From contig OY756941.1 in NCBI GenBank assembly GCA_963580275.1, positions 41,308,805 through 41,372,804 of the forward strand: a stretch of 64,000 bases of DNA. Reading direction: 5' to 3'. The DNA is from Crataegus laevigata (Eukaryota > Streptophyta > Magnoliopsida > Rosales > Rosaceae). This document shows positions 36,201-46,876 of this stretch, in pieces. Position numbers and translations under genes: made by a program. The notes under the pieces were generated by a model. It made no database searches, was not told the DNA's origin, and saw only the letters and a list, made by a program, of their open reading frames with translations. How positions within the stretch are numbered: the first letter of the stretch is position 1; every line of letters starts with the position of its first letter.

Positions 36201-37323
36201 GGACTTATGGTGCAGGAGTGGATAAACTTATATGGAGTGGCACTGCTAATGGTGTTTTCTCGGTGAAGTCAGCGTATAACTTGTTAGTGGGAAGTGAAGA
36301 TGAGCCTGATTCGAGGTGGGAATTTATATGGCGCCTCAATGTCCCTCCCAAGCTTAAAGTCTTCCTTTGGTTGCTTTGCATTGGTTGTTTGTTATCCAAT
36401 GAGCAACGTGTGAAAAGGCAAATTGCTTCGGATTACTCGTGTGCTATCTGTAGTTGCCCAATTGAATCTCTGGCTCATATTTTTAAGGAGTGTCCCAGAG
36501 CGAAGGGGATTTGGGATAGCTTGAGAAGTCCGTGGCAGTTGAGGAATGCCCAGTCTCTTGATCTTAATGGCTGGTTGTTGGCGAATCTGAAAACAAGGGG
36601 GAAAGGGAGCACTGAGGGGGAGTGGTGTATCTTATTCCTCTTTACATGCTGGCATCTTTGGAAATGGAGGAATAGGCAGATCTTTGATGTCCAGTTTGTC
36701 ATGCCTTTGGACCCAAAGGCCTTTATCTTAAGGGATATGAATGCTTGGCGGAAGGATTGTAAAATGAGTTCTATTGAAATTATTAAAAGGCCAATTTTGA
36801 TTTCTTGGGAGCCTCCGAATGAGGGTTGGTGTAAGCTCAATACTGATGGGTCTAGAAGGGCTAGTACCAGTCAAATTGGCGCGGGTGGATTGTTAAGAGA
36901 CCATGAGGGTAATTGGTTGGGTGGCTTTGCGGCGAACTTGGGCCAAGGACAGGTGGCTGAGGCTGAGCTTTGGAGTCTCTATTTTGGTCTTCAACTATTG
37001 CTTCTGCTAAAGGTATGACTGACCTTTATATTGAGATGGTCTCTATGGCTGTTGTGATGTTGGTGAAGCATTCTCTGATTGATAACTTCCACCCTCTGGA
37101 GACATTGGTGCATAGCTGCCGGGTTATGATGGGCCAATTTAGGAGATGTGTGCTGGCCCACGTCTACAGAGAGAAGAATATGGTGGCTGATTATCTCGCT
37201 AACTGGAGTTATAATATGGATATTGGGGTGCTCTTTTTTGATGAGCCCCCTGTCTGGCTTAGTGCTGTTCTGATTGATGATGTAGATGGAGTCCAACGGA
37301 CTCGGTTAGTTTCTGATCTGTAG
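33221..37323 (+). pseudogene. LINE ORF2: endonuclease, reverse transcriptase, zf-RVT, RNase H (frameshifted)
   Basis: The ATG at 33221 follows ORF1 by 34 bp. Domains in order: an AP-like endonuclease (residues about 1-230, with WNSRGAG, CEPR, VGDFNEM and SDHCPL catalytic blocks), a reverse transcriptase (about 480-760, with FRPISLCNTLYK, KIDLSKAYDRLNW, GIRQGDPLSPYLF and the FADD active site near residue 680), a zf-RVT zinc region (about 1015-1100), and RNase H starting at KLNTDGS with AEAELWSL. At about 36995-37005 the frame shifts and stops at 37018; the rest of RNase H follows in another frame to 37323. In that part the expected third acidic residue reads IEMVS, so Asp is replaced by Val. 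Endonuclease and RT look intact. Confidence 0.9.
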
Positions 37324-37396
37324 GTTTTGTTTTTGGGTTTTAAACCCCGATTGATTCACCAAAAAAAAAAAAAATACAATTATGGAAGTGCTTCTT

Positions 37397-38506
37397 CTAT
37401 TTTCCAACTATGCTTAAGAAAGATACTTTAACAAAGTTACTAACACTTTTCATAAACTCAGTGAAAGCCGTATATTCTCTGTACGCCATGACGTCCGGTT
37501 CACATCGCGCCATAATAGACGGCAAAAACAGCCACACCCCCGTCGCCACCACAAACGCCATCGCCAACGGCCCCGAAACGGCAGCAGGCAACCGCCACTT
37601 ACCGTCAAAAGCCTTCTTGATCACAATCTCAATGGACAAACATATTCCGTGGAGGAGGAAGAAGCACGTCAGCTCCCACGTGGGCAACGTCCGTCCAATG
37701 TAATAGAAGATGAGCTCATGCATCACCGCCGACACGAAAAACGACGCGATAACAGCCGGAATCGGGGCCCACTTTGTCCCGAGGGCACGGGTGGAGATTT
37801 TCCGGACGGGTTCGTATACGGTAGGGTGTAGAATTCTGCTCACCATGATGTTCCACCTGCTTCCCCAGAAGTTCTGGAGTGAGGTGGCGAGGTAGGGTTC
37901 GTCGAACTGCGGCTCGAAATCGACGCCGAGGAAGACTCGGGCCAGTGATGCGACCAAGGCGAGCATAAGCTCAAGGCCGGTGTACATGTAAATGGAGTAG
38001 AGAAAGAGTAAGATTTTAGGGTGAATAACCTGTTTGTTGAGATATACGTGTACCGACGTGGAAAAAATCAAAGCCTTGGTCACGTAGTTGAGAGTCGATT
38101 TCTGGCCTTTTGGGAGAGATTTTAAAGCAGAAATTCTCTGTGCAGGATGTTCTATCTTTTCAGGGTTTTTGGGGCCGTTTCGGAATTTGATTGGAAGGCA
38201 AGCTAAGGGGATGAAATGAGAGATGGAAGTGGGAGGGGTGGTGGCGAGGGGACCTTTGTTAAAGGCAAAGAGGAGGAGCTTGAAGTTGGCAAGCCAAGCG
38301 AGGAAGAATGACGACGGGCCGCCGAGAAAAATGGTGGTTAGATTGAGAGGGAGGTAGAAGAAGAAGAATACGACGGGTAGGATGGCGAGGAGTCTGGTAG
38401 TGCCCGGAGAAGTGAGCTTGCCGACATTGTGACAGTAAGATAGTGATGCCACAACCAAAATCCAAACCATGAAAAAGTTTGGGATTTCTCCTTCCAATTT
38501 CTTCAT
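37397..38506 (-). CDS. Wax-ester-synthase-like MBOAT O-acyltransferase, copy A
   Basis: An intronless 369-residue gene starting MKKLEGEIPNFF at 38506. Plant proteins of this family (probable long-chain-alcohol O-fatty-acyltransferases) transfer acyl groups from acyl-CoA to fatty alcohols or sterols in the ER. Multiple hydrophobic helices run through the protein. The MBOAT signature is present: PYLATSLQNFWGSRWN, HPTVYEP and VSAVMHELIFYY, where His at about residue 263 is the expected catalytic residue. The 3' UTR is interrupted by a 6-kb LINE beginning 14 bp after the stop codon, so transcript termination may be altered. A paralogue lies at 48388-49485 on the same strand. Substrate cannot be told from sequence. 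Confidence 0.92.
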   Translation of the reverse strand: MKKLEGEIPNFFMVWILVVASLSYCHNVGKLTSPGTTRLLAILPVVFFFFYLPLNLTTIFLGGPSSFFLAWLANFKLLLFAFNKGPLATTPPTSISHFIPLACLPIKFRNGPKNPEKIEHPAQRISALKSLPKGQKSTLNYVTKALIFSTSVHVYLNKQVIHPKILLFLYSIYMYTGLELMLALVASLARVFLGVDFEPQFDEPYLATSLQNFWGSRWNIMVSRILHPTVYEPVRKISTRALGTKWAPIPAVIASFFVSAVMHELIFYYIGRTLPTWELTCFFLLHGICLSIEIVIKKAFDGKWRLPAAVSGPLAMAFVVATGVWLFLPSIMARCEPDVMAYREYTAFTEFMKSVSNFVKVSFLSIVGK

Positions 38507-38807
38507 TTCTGTGAACAATGGAGAAAGATAGTCCTATCGTATTTATGTATTGTAAACGTGTGACGGAACAGGCTGGTCCCTATATTGTAGTTTTTATTTG
38601 TTTATTCAAAGTCTATATTATTGTTTACAAAAAGGTAATATTAGGTAGATTAAAATTGAAAATAAAATGATGTGTCACTAATAAGAAATAAATACGTTAA
38701 TCAATATTTAAAGTAATAATTTAAACATTAATTTTTATGTTATTAGTTTACAAAATTTAGTATACAAATTCGATCTCACTAATATTACTCTTTTGTAAAC
38801 AAGAATA

Positions 38808-39069
38808 TAAACTGTATTTTGAAAATCATATAAGGTTGCATTTGATAGTTGGATTTTTCTTTTTGAAATATTATGAAATTCAACTATTGTCACATCATAT
38901 GATTACAGAATGTAATCTTCCTAACAATTTTTTGTTATAATTTTCTAAAAGTCAATTATAAACTGTGTTTTGAAAATCATATAAGGTGTCATTTGATAGT
39001 TGGATTTTTTTTTTGAAATATTATGAAATTCAACTATTGTCACATCATACAGAATGTAATCTTCCTAAC
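38808..39069. repeat. About 147-bp tandem duplication, second copy split by the copia element
   Basis: The sequence from ataaactgt-ttttgaaaatc through atgaaattcaactattgtcac and gaatgtaatcttcctaac occurs at 38808-38927 and again from about 38955 to 39069. The unit's end (aattttttgttataattttc to caattataaa) follows copy 1 at 38927-38957, but for copy 2 it lies beyond the retroelement at 45154-45190. The retrotransposon therefore inserted into a pre-existing tandem duplication. Confidence 0.8.
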
Positions 39070-39472
39070 TGTTATAAAATGTGGATGGCCTAATTGGCCA
39101 CTAATCCATTTTAATTAGTTGGATGGAATGTTAGGTGACTCCACTTTGCCTTTCACTATGTTGCTTGTGATTTTACAAATATAAAGGCAAGTCTCATGGA
39201 ACAAGAGATAGAGTTTTTTTTCATAATTGATAGAAGTCATACGGGAGAGAGGGAAGAAAGGAAGAGGAAGAGAGAGGAAGAAGAGAGAAAAGAAAGGAAA
39301 GAGAAATGAGAGATGATAGAGTTATCTTTGTACTCCTATTATTCTAGATTACTAAATGAAAGCACTACTGCTGTCCCAATGATGTACTCCAGTCACACTG
39401 ACTGTAGAGGAACCTCGTAAATGTTGTGTCTTGCTTATTTATTCCACTGCACACATCGTCGATTTTACAACA
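39070..39472 (+). repeat. 5' LTR of the copia element
   Basis: A 403-bp LTR, tgttataaaatgtgg to tttacaaca. It differs from the 3' LTR by only a few substitutions (for example attctagatt/attccagatt and ccaatgatg/ccgaggatg) and small indels in the T- and GA-rich runs, so by eye the pair is about 98-99% identical. Confidence 0.92.
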
Positions 39473-40116
39473 CGTTATCAGCATGAAAAGCTCTCGTGTC
39501 AGTGGAAAGCACAACGCCACAAATCTTGTTCACCTATGTCGCCTGGAATCTCACAGATAAGAAAATCTTTTCATTTCATCTTAAAATATTTGTACTACTG
39601 ATTTTCTTGAAGCAAATATGTATATGTTGTTGTATAACTGTATATCATCATTTGCAGAAGCAAAATGGTACGAACTCAAAATCCGTAGAAAATCTAATAG
39701 CCATGGAAACAGCCTCGGAACTCCAACTTGCAGACCTCGGATTGAAAAACTTTCTTCTTGAAAGTTGTCCATCCTCCCAGTATCTACAACATATTAAAAT
39801 TTCAGAAACCTTTAACGGTGCGATCGTCACATATGTCTGAAATACCAAACCAGTTTCCAATTTCCGCAGAAAACTGGACAGCCATCTTATGAGTACCAAA
39901 ACGCCATTTTCAGTTGCTCAGATTGAAACCGTTTCTTCACGAAAGTTGTTTGGTATCCTCTTATCCATGCCATACTAAAATTTGAGCTAAATCTAACGGT
40001 TTGATCTTCTTATAAGTGGCAGACAAAGAAAAGGTTTTGGAATGGTGAGTTGCACCATTTGAAAAGAAAAGAAAATTGATGGAAACTTAATCATCACCCT
40101 TTTCTATTATTGCTTT

Positions 40117-40430
40117 ATTTATGTGAATGGTGTTGGTTTAAAATCCATTCACAAGTTTTATTTACTTTAAAGCAATTTACTTATCATGGGCGGTTTTACC
40201 GCCTACTGCTTTAAGTTTTGATTTATGTGAATGGTGTTGGTTTAAAATCCATTCACAAGTTTTATTTACTTTAAAGCAATTTACTTACCATGGACGGTTT
40301 TACCGCCTACTGCTTTAAGTTTTGATTTATGTGAATGGTGCTGAATCAAAGCCCTTATCACAAGCTTTATTTACTTAAAAGCAATTTATTTACCATAGTT
40401 GGAATTACCGCTTATTGCTTTAATTTATTT
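40117..40430. repeat. Three-copy 104-bp tandem repeat inside the copia element
   Basis: Units start atttatgtgaatggtg at 40117, 40221 and 40325. The first two are nearly identical; the third is more diverged. Each includes a cggttttaccgcc-type palindromic patch and ends gctttaa. No coding potential. Confidence 0.85.
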
Positions 40431-40736
40431 ATTGTACTTCTTTTGTTACGATGAGTATAACAAGGACCCGAAGTTCCTTGATCAGATTAGAACCTGCAGT
40501 TTCTTGATCCTCGTCATATAAAAATGATTGGACCAGAAGTTCCATCATGCAAAAAGATTGGGCATGAAGACCCTTGATCCTCAGAGATCAGACATGAAGT
40601 TCCTTGATGAGTACTTTAAGTTTGAAGAGCCAAAGTGCCACAACTTAATTGTAATAAGAGCCGTGAGAGTACCATTCTATAGGCAATTAAATAAGGACTA
40701 GAAGTTCCTTGATGTATGTAAATGATAATATAATAC

Positions 40737-41240
40737 ATGTTTGCTGGAGAGCTTACATCTCGAAGTTTTGATGATTATTGCATGACATTGGGCATTGATG
40801 TTGAACACCATGTTCCTCATGTCCGTACTCAAAATGGTTTAGCAGAAGCATTTATTAAACGGATGCAATTGATTACCCGTACTCTGCTCATGAAAATGAA
40901 ATTGCCAAGTTTTCTACATGGAGACATGCCATGTTACATGATACATTATTAGCTTGGTTGAGACATGTTGCCAACCACTAATACTTCTCAGTATAACTCG
41001 TGTTTGGGCACTAATTAAACATTACGCGTTTACGAGTTTTTGGTTATGTTATCTATGTGCCTATTGCAATGCCACAAACGTATTAAAATGAGGCATCATT
41101 GCAAATTAAGAATTTATGTTGGATTTGATTTATCATCCATCATTCAATATTTTGAACCCTTAACTGGGGATATATTTACCGCATGATTTGCGGACTATAA
41201 TTTTAATAATACAGTTTTCCCATCATTAGGGGGAGAAAAT
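40737..41240 (+). pseudogene. Remnant copia integrase
   Basis: 40737-40952 encodes SFDDYCMTLGIDVEHHVPHV and RTQNGLAEAFIKRMQ, the C-terminal part of a copia integrase core, including the Asn-Gly-Leu-Ala-Glu segment with the last catalytic Glu. Downstream, frameshifted pieces resemble the VFGYVIYVPIA and YVGFDLSSII segments to about 41240. Stops and frameshifts prevent a functional enzyme, and the upstream gag and protease are unrecognisable. Confidence 0.75.
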
Positions 41241-42472
41241 AACATCGTTGTAGAAGAATGATGAGAAAATACCGTTCCAGAAGAACGAAGAGAATTTGTC
41301 TTATTTTGATTCACGAAGTAATCAATGAGAAAATGAAGGAAGAATAATTGAATGATGTAACGAAAGTGATGAAATCACATATATTTGCTACAAATGTGCC
41401 TACAAGAATTGATGTCCCTATTGGACAAAATAATGTGGCAGCAAATGATTTATCTGTTACACGCCTGAAGCGTGGCAGACCCTCAGACTCAAAAGGTTCA
41501 GTCCTTTGAAAGAAAAAGAATATGGCACTAAAGAATTATTGCATTCCCGGAGCATAACTGTTACATGCTGGAAGTATGACAGTCACCGCATGGATAAATG
41601 TTCCAGAAGGACAATCCGTGGACATGGGAATGTTGGTGTCTCATGCATGAAGCATAATAGACGTATAGACTCCAATGACTCAACTCCCGAAAGTGGGGAA
41701 TAAAATCCAAGCTTTATAACGCTCAAGAAGAGGTTATGATCCGCATTCTCTAAATTATGGCTATCCTGGAAGAGATAGTGTAATGCCCTTGAAGAGGCAA
41801 TTGATATCTAAAAGAAATGACAAACTTTTATGCATGCGCATGCACATGAGAATATGGGATCACGAATTGATGATAACCAATGGTAAATTTGGTTTTTATA
41901 AGTAGCTACTAAATTTCATCAATAAGCTGTGTTGATAATGAGTCACGTTCTTTTGTTCGTCGACGAAAGGAAAAATTATTGGCAAAAAAAAAAATGGAGA
42001 AAGGCAATTCCATTACAATCTTGTATGAACGTGGAAAAATGGATCTATATATATTTGAATATAATACAAATAGCCAAAAGATGTTGAACCAAAGAGGTTA
42101 CATATGGGCATTTGTAATACAGTGAATTACACTCACATGATATGACACAAGGTTACTAATTGAAACCTGAAATTATACTCCTGTAAACGAGTTCATATGA
42201 ATGGAGAATTATATACGAAGGGTTGTGAGTCGCCCACATCATATCTCCATAAGTAAATCCCTCAAGTATACATGGGAGCAAATTGCTCTGTATAAATTCC
42301 AAAAGAAAATGTGTCATGAAGTGTAGAAAATCCCTGAAGGATTCTGATTGCTTGAAGTAAGTCCTAAAAGGATAAAGCATAAATTATGTACTCAGTACCA
42401 ATGGATGGTATAAATTGCTTAAGTAAGTACTATCATAATGATATTGTTGCAACATACTAAAATCTCTTGCAA

Positions 42473-42570
42473 GAGTCGATGATACTAAATTAGAACTCCT
42501 GAAGAGTTGATGATACTAAATTGGAACTCCTGAAGAGTTGATGATATTAAATTGGGACTCCTGAAGAGTT
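42473..42570. repeat. Three-copy 31-bp tandem repeat
   Basis: The unit gagttgatgatactaaattg and then gaactcctgaa begins at 42473, 42504 and 42535, with one to three changes per copy. It lies inside the copia element. Confidence 0.85.
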
Positions 42571-42900
42571 AAGAAAGATTATAAGGTGTTTAGAGAAATA
42601 TTGTCTTGAACTGCAGAATCGAACAATATGCCAACACGAATCTTATCCATGATGTTTATGATATTAAAGAATCATATGGATTGAAGATTATGAGTTGAAT
42701 ACTCAAATGATTTAGACACTAAGGATGATCATTTATATTCGAGAGAGTAAAGATAAATTGATATTTGGTCCAGAAGTACCACATCTTAGTGAAGAATATG
42801 CTTTATTGTATTTGGCACAATACACTGAATGAAATAAAGCTTATTTATTGATATCTCAAAAAAATATATATACAAAGTGCAGATAAACATGAGGGAGCCT

Positions 42901-43512
42901 TCATTGCTCACGTGGACCCTCAGTACTCGGCGGAGCTGCAGAAAGACGAAGCACCAGAGGTTGATTATCCGGAGCCTCAACACTTGGTGAAGCCTCAGAC
43001 GACGAAGACAAAAGTTACCTCTGTAATAAAGCCACAAACCTCTGATGGTCACTCTGAATTCGACTTTCAGACTCTTGCAGCTGGTCAAGCTTTCTCTTCA
43101 TGCTCGTCGCGTAACTACTGGCAAGCATGTGTAACTCCCAATTTTCATGCTTGAGCCCTCGGATCTCTTGTCTAAGGCTCGCCACCTCAACCATCAGTGA
43201 CTCAACTTGACGAGTCCGAGCAAGAAGACGTTGGCCCATATTTGATACAGAGCCTGCACACTGAATACTGAAGGCTAAAGAATCCTAAACAGCCAACTCG
43301 TCGGACCGCTTGGAAAGAATCCTGCTATCCTTGGGGGTGAGAAGATTCTTCGCTACCACCGTAGCGGTTATGTCGTTCTTCATCACAAAATCCCCAATTG
43401 TAAGAGGACCGTTAGGGGATAAGAAGGATGGGTGCCATATGTTGTCTGGAGAAGACATGTCAGCGTCTTCCCCGACATTCAAATCAAGACGACGGTCAGA
43501 TGGGCAAGCCAT
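42901..43512 (-). pseudogene. Antisense coiled-coil reading frame inside the copia element
   Basis: On the strand opposite to the element, one frame runs 204 codons from an ATG at 43512 (MACPSDRRLDLNVGED) to a TGA at 42901-42903. It is interrupted by TAG just after SDELAV (about 43285-43287) and by TAA just after ALLQR (about 43012-43017). Between the stops lies a heptad-rich stretch, RLLARTRQVESLMVEVASLR and what follows, likely a coiled coil. The tail is Pro/Ser-rich (APDNQPLVLRLS, PPSTEGPRE). I recall near-identical antisense frames in apple retroelements, which would make it a conserved passenger gene. The DLNV segment resembles an EAR-type repression motif, but function is unknown. Confidence 0.65.
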
Positions 43513-44742
43513 TTTAAGAAATGATGAAAAAGAAGGTTAGATAAAATCTCAGAAGTGCAAGAAGGGAAATTTCTACAGGCAGTAATTTTCTGAGTGTATC
43601 TGAACAAAATTAATATCTCAAGTGTGTTTTTGGAAAACAATTAACGCCTTCATAAAAAGAAAAGGCAACAAGGCCTGTTGTTCAGAAATCAAAGAGTTTC
43701 TCGTTCAGAAATCGAAGAGGCACTACCTTTTTTCAAAAGTCGGATTTTCTGGATCAAAATTGTCAGCACTGTTCACACGTGATCTCAGCTTTGCAGAAGT
43801 CACGGATGGGTCTAAAAACGCATGAATCTTACTGTTCTAATAACTCAACAGTTGCTGACCAGAGTAAATGAACAGCATCACTACCGGCTATTGGGAAATT
43901 CCTATATATGTCAATCTTCATTCTCTATGGCAAGCCAGAATTGAAAAATAGCTAACTCTTCCTCTCTGAGAATGCATCTCTAACAAAGCATCTCAAAATA
44001 CTCAGTTTTCTTTCTCTCAGAGAATACCTCTTCAAACAAGCCACACCAGAGCAAGAGTATCTCATATCATCAGGGTCGAAAGCAAAAGTATCTCATATCA
44101 TGCAATCTCCCTGTTCTTTCCTTTGCCCTTGCTCTTACCTACTAAGACGAGGATAAAGAAAGTAATATGTCGGAACCTCCACTCAAAATTCCGCTGCCAA
44201 GCATGATGAGTCGCTGAGAAGTGATGTTCTGAAGGACCATCCAAATGCAAGGTTTGCATTCAACTCTTGCATCAGAGGGAAAATACTGCAAAAGAAGATG
44301 CCAAACCTGCATGGGGCAAAACTAGGGAAAATACCACTTCTGCAAGGGGAGCAAATAAGGCAAGTGAAAATGATACATTGAAGCATGTGGAGACAAGCAC
44401 GGCAAAACACATGCCAATTCATCATCGACAAGTCTGATTCAAGATCAAGTGTCCACCATTCTTGAATCAAATTCAGTTCCAGATTAAATGAGTAAATTCA
44501 GACCTTTGGAGGAAGTCTAGCAAAAGGCCATCCAGCCCAGTTCAAGATTAAGCCTGTGGAAAGTTAACTACCAGTAAAGCACTTATGTTGGCAACTATTC
44601 TCGCTAAGAGGCTGAAACTGAGCGATCAATGATCAGCCTAAATGATTCGAAATCAGGGGGAGATACTCATCAGGGGGAGCATCCAAAAACAGATCAAGAT
44701 TTTAACAAGTCAATCGAAGACTTGTGGCCATCCAAGGGGGAG

Positions 44743-45148
44743 TGTTATAAAATGTGGATGGCCTAATTGGCCACTAATCCATTTTAATTAGTTGGATGGA
44801 ATGTTAGGTGACTCCACTTTGCCTTTCACTATGTTGCTTGTGATTTTACAAATATAAAGGCAAGTCTCATGGAACAAGAGATAGAGTTTTTTTTTCATAA
44901 TTGATAGAAGTCATACGGGAGAGAGGGAAGAAAGGAAGAGGAAGAGAGAGAGGAAGAAGAGAGAAAAGAAAGGAAAGAGAAAGGAGAGATGATAGAGTTA
45001 TCTTTGTACTCCTATTATTCCAGATTACTAAATGAAAGCACTACTGCTGTCCCGAGGATGTACTCCAGTCACACTGACTGTAGAGGAACCTCGTAAATGT
45101 TGTGTCTTGCTTATTTATTCCACTGCACACATCGTCGATTTTACAACA
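44743..45148 (+). repeat. 3' LTR of the copia element
   Basis: A 406-bp partner of the LTR at 39070-39472, preceded directly by the polypurine tract and followed by the ctaac duplication. Confidence 0.92.
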
Positions 45149-45202
45149 CTAACAATTTTTTGTTATAATTTTCTAAAAGTCAATTATAAATCCATGTCAC
45201 TC

Positions 45203-45369
45203 GAGGATAGTGTAGTGTTACAGTTTATTAGTATTCCTCTTTATTTGTAAGTGAGAAGTTTTAAATTTGATTTTCGCCAAAAGCGAATTCGAACCACATT
45301 ATGACTAGTAAATTGTGAGGCTAAGCACACATCTCTCTTAATATAGATAATATCACTTGTCATAAAAAA
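45203..45369 (+). mobile_element. tRNA-derived SINE, copy 2
   Basis: A diverged relative of the element at 11-178. The shared order is an A-box-like gatagtgtagtgttacag, agtattcctc, aaatttgattttcgccaaaagcgaattcgaaccaca, then agataatatcacttgt and an A-run. No convincing target duplication was found. Confidence 0.6.
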
Positions 45370-46284
45370 AATGTAATGGAATAAATGATGGCTCTTTTTG
45401 TTAGATTGCAATGCAATCCAACCAATATTACCTTTGATTTGAGGCCAATTGTTTATTCGAGTTGGAAGGAACCAAGAAAGACTTTAAAGTGGCACATTAG
45501 TTGGATTCAACAATTATAAGTTACAACAAATTTTAATATAGACCAGCCCGCCTTTCGTCTAGGTGCGCTTTGTTTTTACTTAATAAATCTCAAGTTTTTA
45601 GATTCAGTTTTTGTGCATTTATTAGTAATTGACTGTTGAATCATTAAAATTGTAGAGATTAAACGAAATATGAGGTACATGCACAAAGACTAAATATAAT
45701 GATTTAGTGGCATTTTTTTAATAAGAAAATCAGTTGATAATTTCGATAATTCATTCTTCAAAGACTGAAAAAATACACAAGAAAATATAAGAAATAGTCG
45801 GTGGCCTAACAAAGAAAATAAAATAATAACACAAGTGGTGAAAGTTACTTGGCCACGAGGCCACCTCGGGTCCTCTTAAAAGGCGAATTGACATGCCAGC
45901 AAATTCAAAATTTGTGGGGCAATAATATGCGAAGGAAACAAAACAATGGTAGATGAATGGTAGATGGATGTTGCTTTCATTTAATTTTTTTATTATATTG
46001 CAATCATTTTCTAGATGTGTGGTTTGATAGTGTTGCATGTGGCATATGCAGTAGCTTCCCTAATTTCGGTTAATTAGCATGGTGCCGCTCCGACTCTGTT
46101 AATACGTCTCCTATGACAAAGGACTTCCCACTCTTCTAACAAATTAAAACAAAAAAATTTTGACAGAAAAAAAAAAGTGTTGGAACTAATTAAGTAGTCG
46201 AAATCAATTTTAATTAGGTCACTGATCATCTCTAATTCATATTATAATCTACCAATTCATGATTTTTCTATTTATTTAAGATTC
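45370..46284. other. Intergenic, no gene recognised
   Basis: AT-rich spacer. No reading frame with protein-like features and no clear element ends. Confidence 0.35.
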
Positions 46285-46375
46285 AGTAAGACATGACACA
46301 GGACTGAGCGCAATAGCGTTCTAGGATTCATATAGTCAACCCTACTTAGTGAAAAAAGACTTTATTGTTGTTGTA
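46285..46375 (+). mobile_element. 3' end fragment of an RTE-type LINE
   Basis: Reading gacatgacacaggactgagcg onward gives DMTQD, then, past stops, RSRIH and NPT, the characteristic C-terminus of plant RTE ORF2 (usually DMTxDRAQWRSRIHxADPT). It is followed by the ttgttgttgta tail that ends these elements. Only the last ~90 bp remain. Confidence 0.6.
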
Positions 46376-46402
46376 TTTAAGATTCAGTACTGTGCACTGT
46401 TC

Positions 46403-46876
46403 TAAAAATCCCCGCCTAGCGCCACCTAGGCCCCGCCTAGGCGCTAGGCCCCAGCCCCCGTCCCGATTAATGCTAAGGGCGCCTAGACCTGCTGCGGCAC
46501 AGCCTAGAATGCCTAGGCACCCGCCTAGACCGCCTAGACCCGCCTAAACACTCGCCTAGGTCGCAACTCACTTAGACAGAAAATAGATAACTTTAATTTA
46601 GCATTTTGTTTTTTTCTAATAAATTGTAAGAGATTTGTTGCATACTTAAAATGAACACACATTATATCCTTATTTCACATGTTTTCATTATGTTTCAATA
46701 CTTCATAATATATATGCATTCTATTTTGTAATTTATGATGAAATTATATATATTTCAAGTATAAGCAGACACTTATTTACACTAAATATGATTTATTTAC
46801 TTAAATCCGCCTAGTCCACCTAGGCGCTAGGCCCCAGCCCACCGCCTGACTAGCGGCTAGCGACTTTTAGAAACTT
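46403..46876. mobile_element. GCCTAG-rich MITE, copy A
   Basis: Terminal sequences ttctaaaaatccccgcctag and, inverted, gtttctaaaagtcgctagcc match imperfectly. Both ends carry clustered cgcctag/ctaggcg repeats; the middle (gcaactcacttagacagaaa onward) is AT-rich. A second copy is at 61845-62280. A short proline/arginine-rich frame in the left end (46365-46547) is a by-product of the repeats. Confidence 0.65.

Larger units (their letters stand above)
31405..37371 (+). mobile_element. Full-length L1-type LINE retrotransposon
   Basis: A 6.0-kb non-LTR element with a gag-like ORF1 (31561-33186) and an ORF2 with endonuclease, reverse transcriptase and RNase H (33221-37323). It ends in an A-run at 37361-37374. 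The 12-bp sequence aaatacaattat lies at 31393-31404 and again at 37372-37383, a perfect target-site duplication, so both ends are defined. Damage is light: one stop in ORF1 and one frameshift in ORF2. It inserted 14 bp beyond the stop codon of the MBOAT gene at 37397-38506, in opposite orientation. Confidence 0.92.
39070..45148 (+). mobile_element. 6.1-kb Ty1-copia-type LTR retrotransposon, non-autonomous
   Basis: Two LTRs (39070-39472 and 44743-45148) start tgtta and end aca. The 5-bp sequence ctaac flanks the element on both sides (39065-39069, 45149-45153). After the 5' LTR comes gttatcagca, like a degenerate initiator-Met primer-binding site. Before the 3' LTR is a polypurine tract (aagggggag, 44734-44742). 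Only small decayed copia pieces remain inside: integrase (40737-41240) and a linker after it (near 41460). Internal tandem arrays and an antisense reading frame fill much of the rest. It must depend on proteins from another element. Confidence 0.9.

Noticed and set aside
40117..40430. CRISPR-like array
   Set aside because: Units are contiguous 104-bp tandem copies without spacers, in a plant retrotransposon.
46365..46547. Pro/Arg-rich frame
   Set aside because: It arises from the cgcctag repeats at the end of a MITE.
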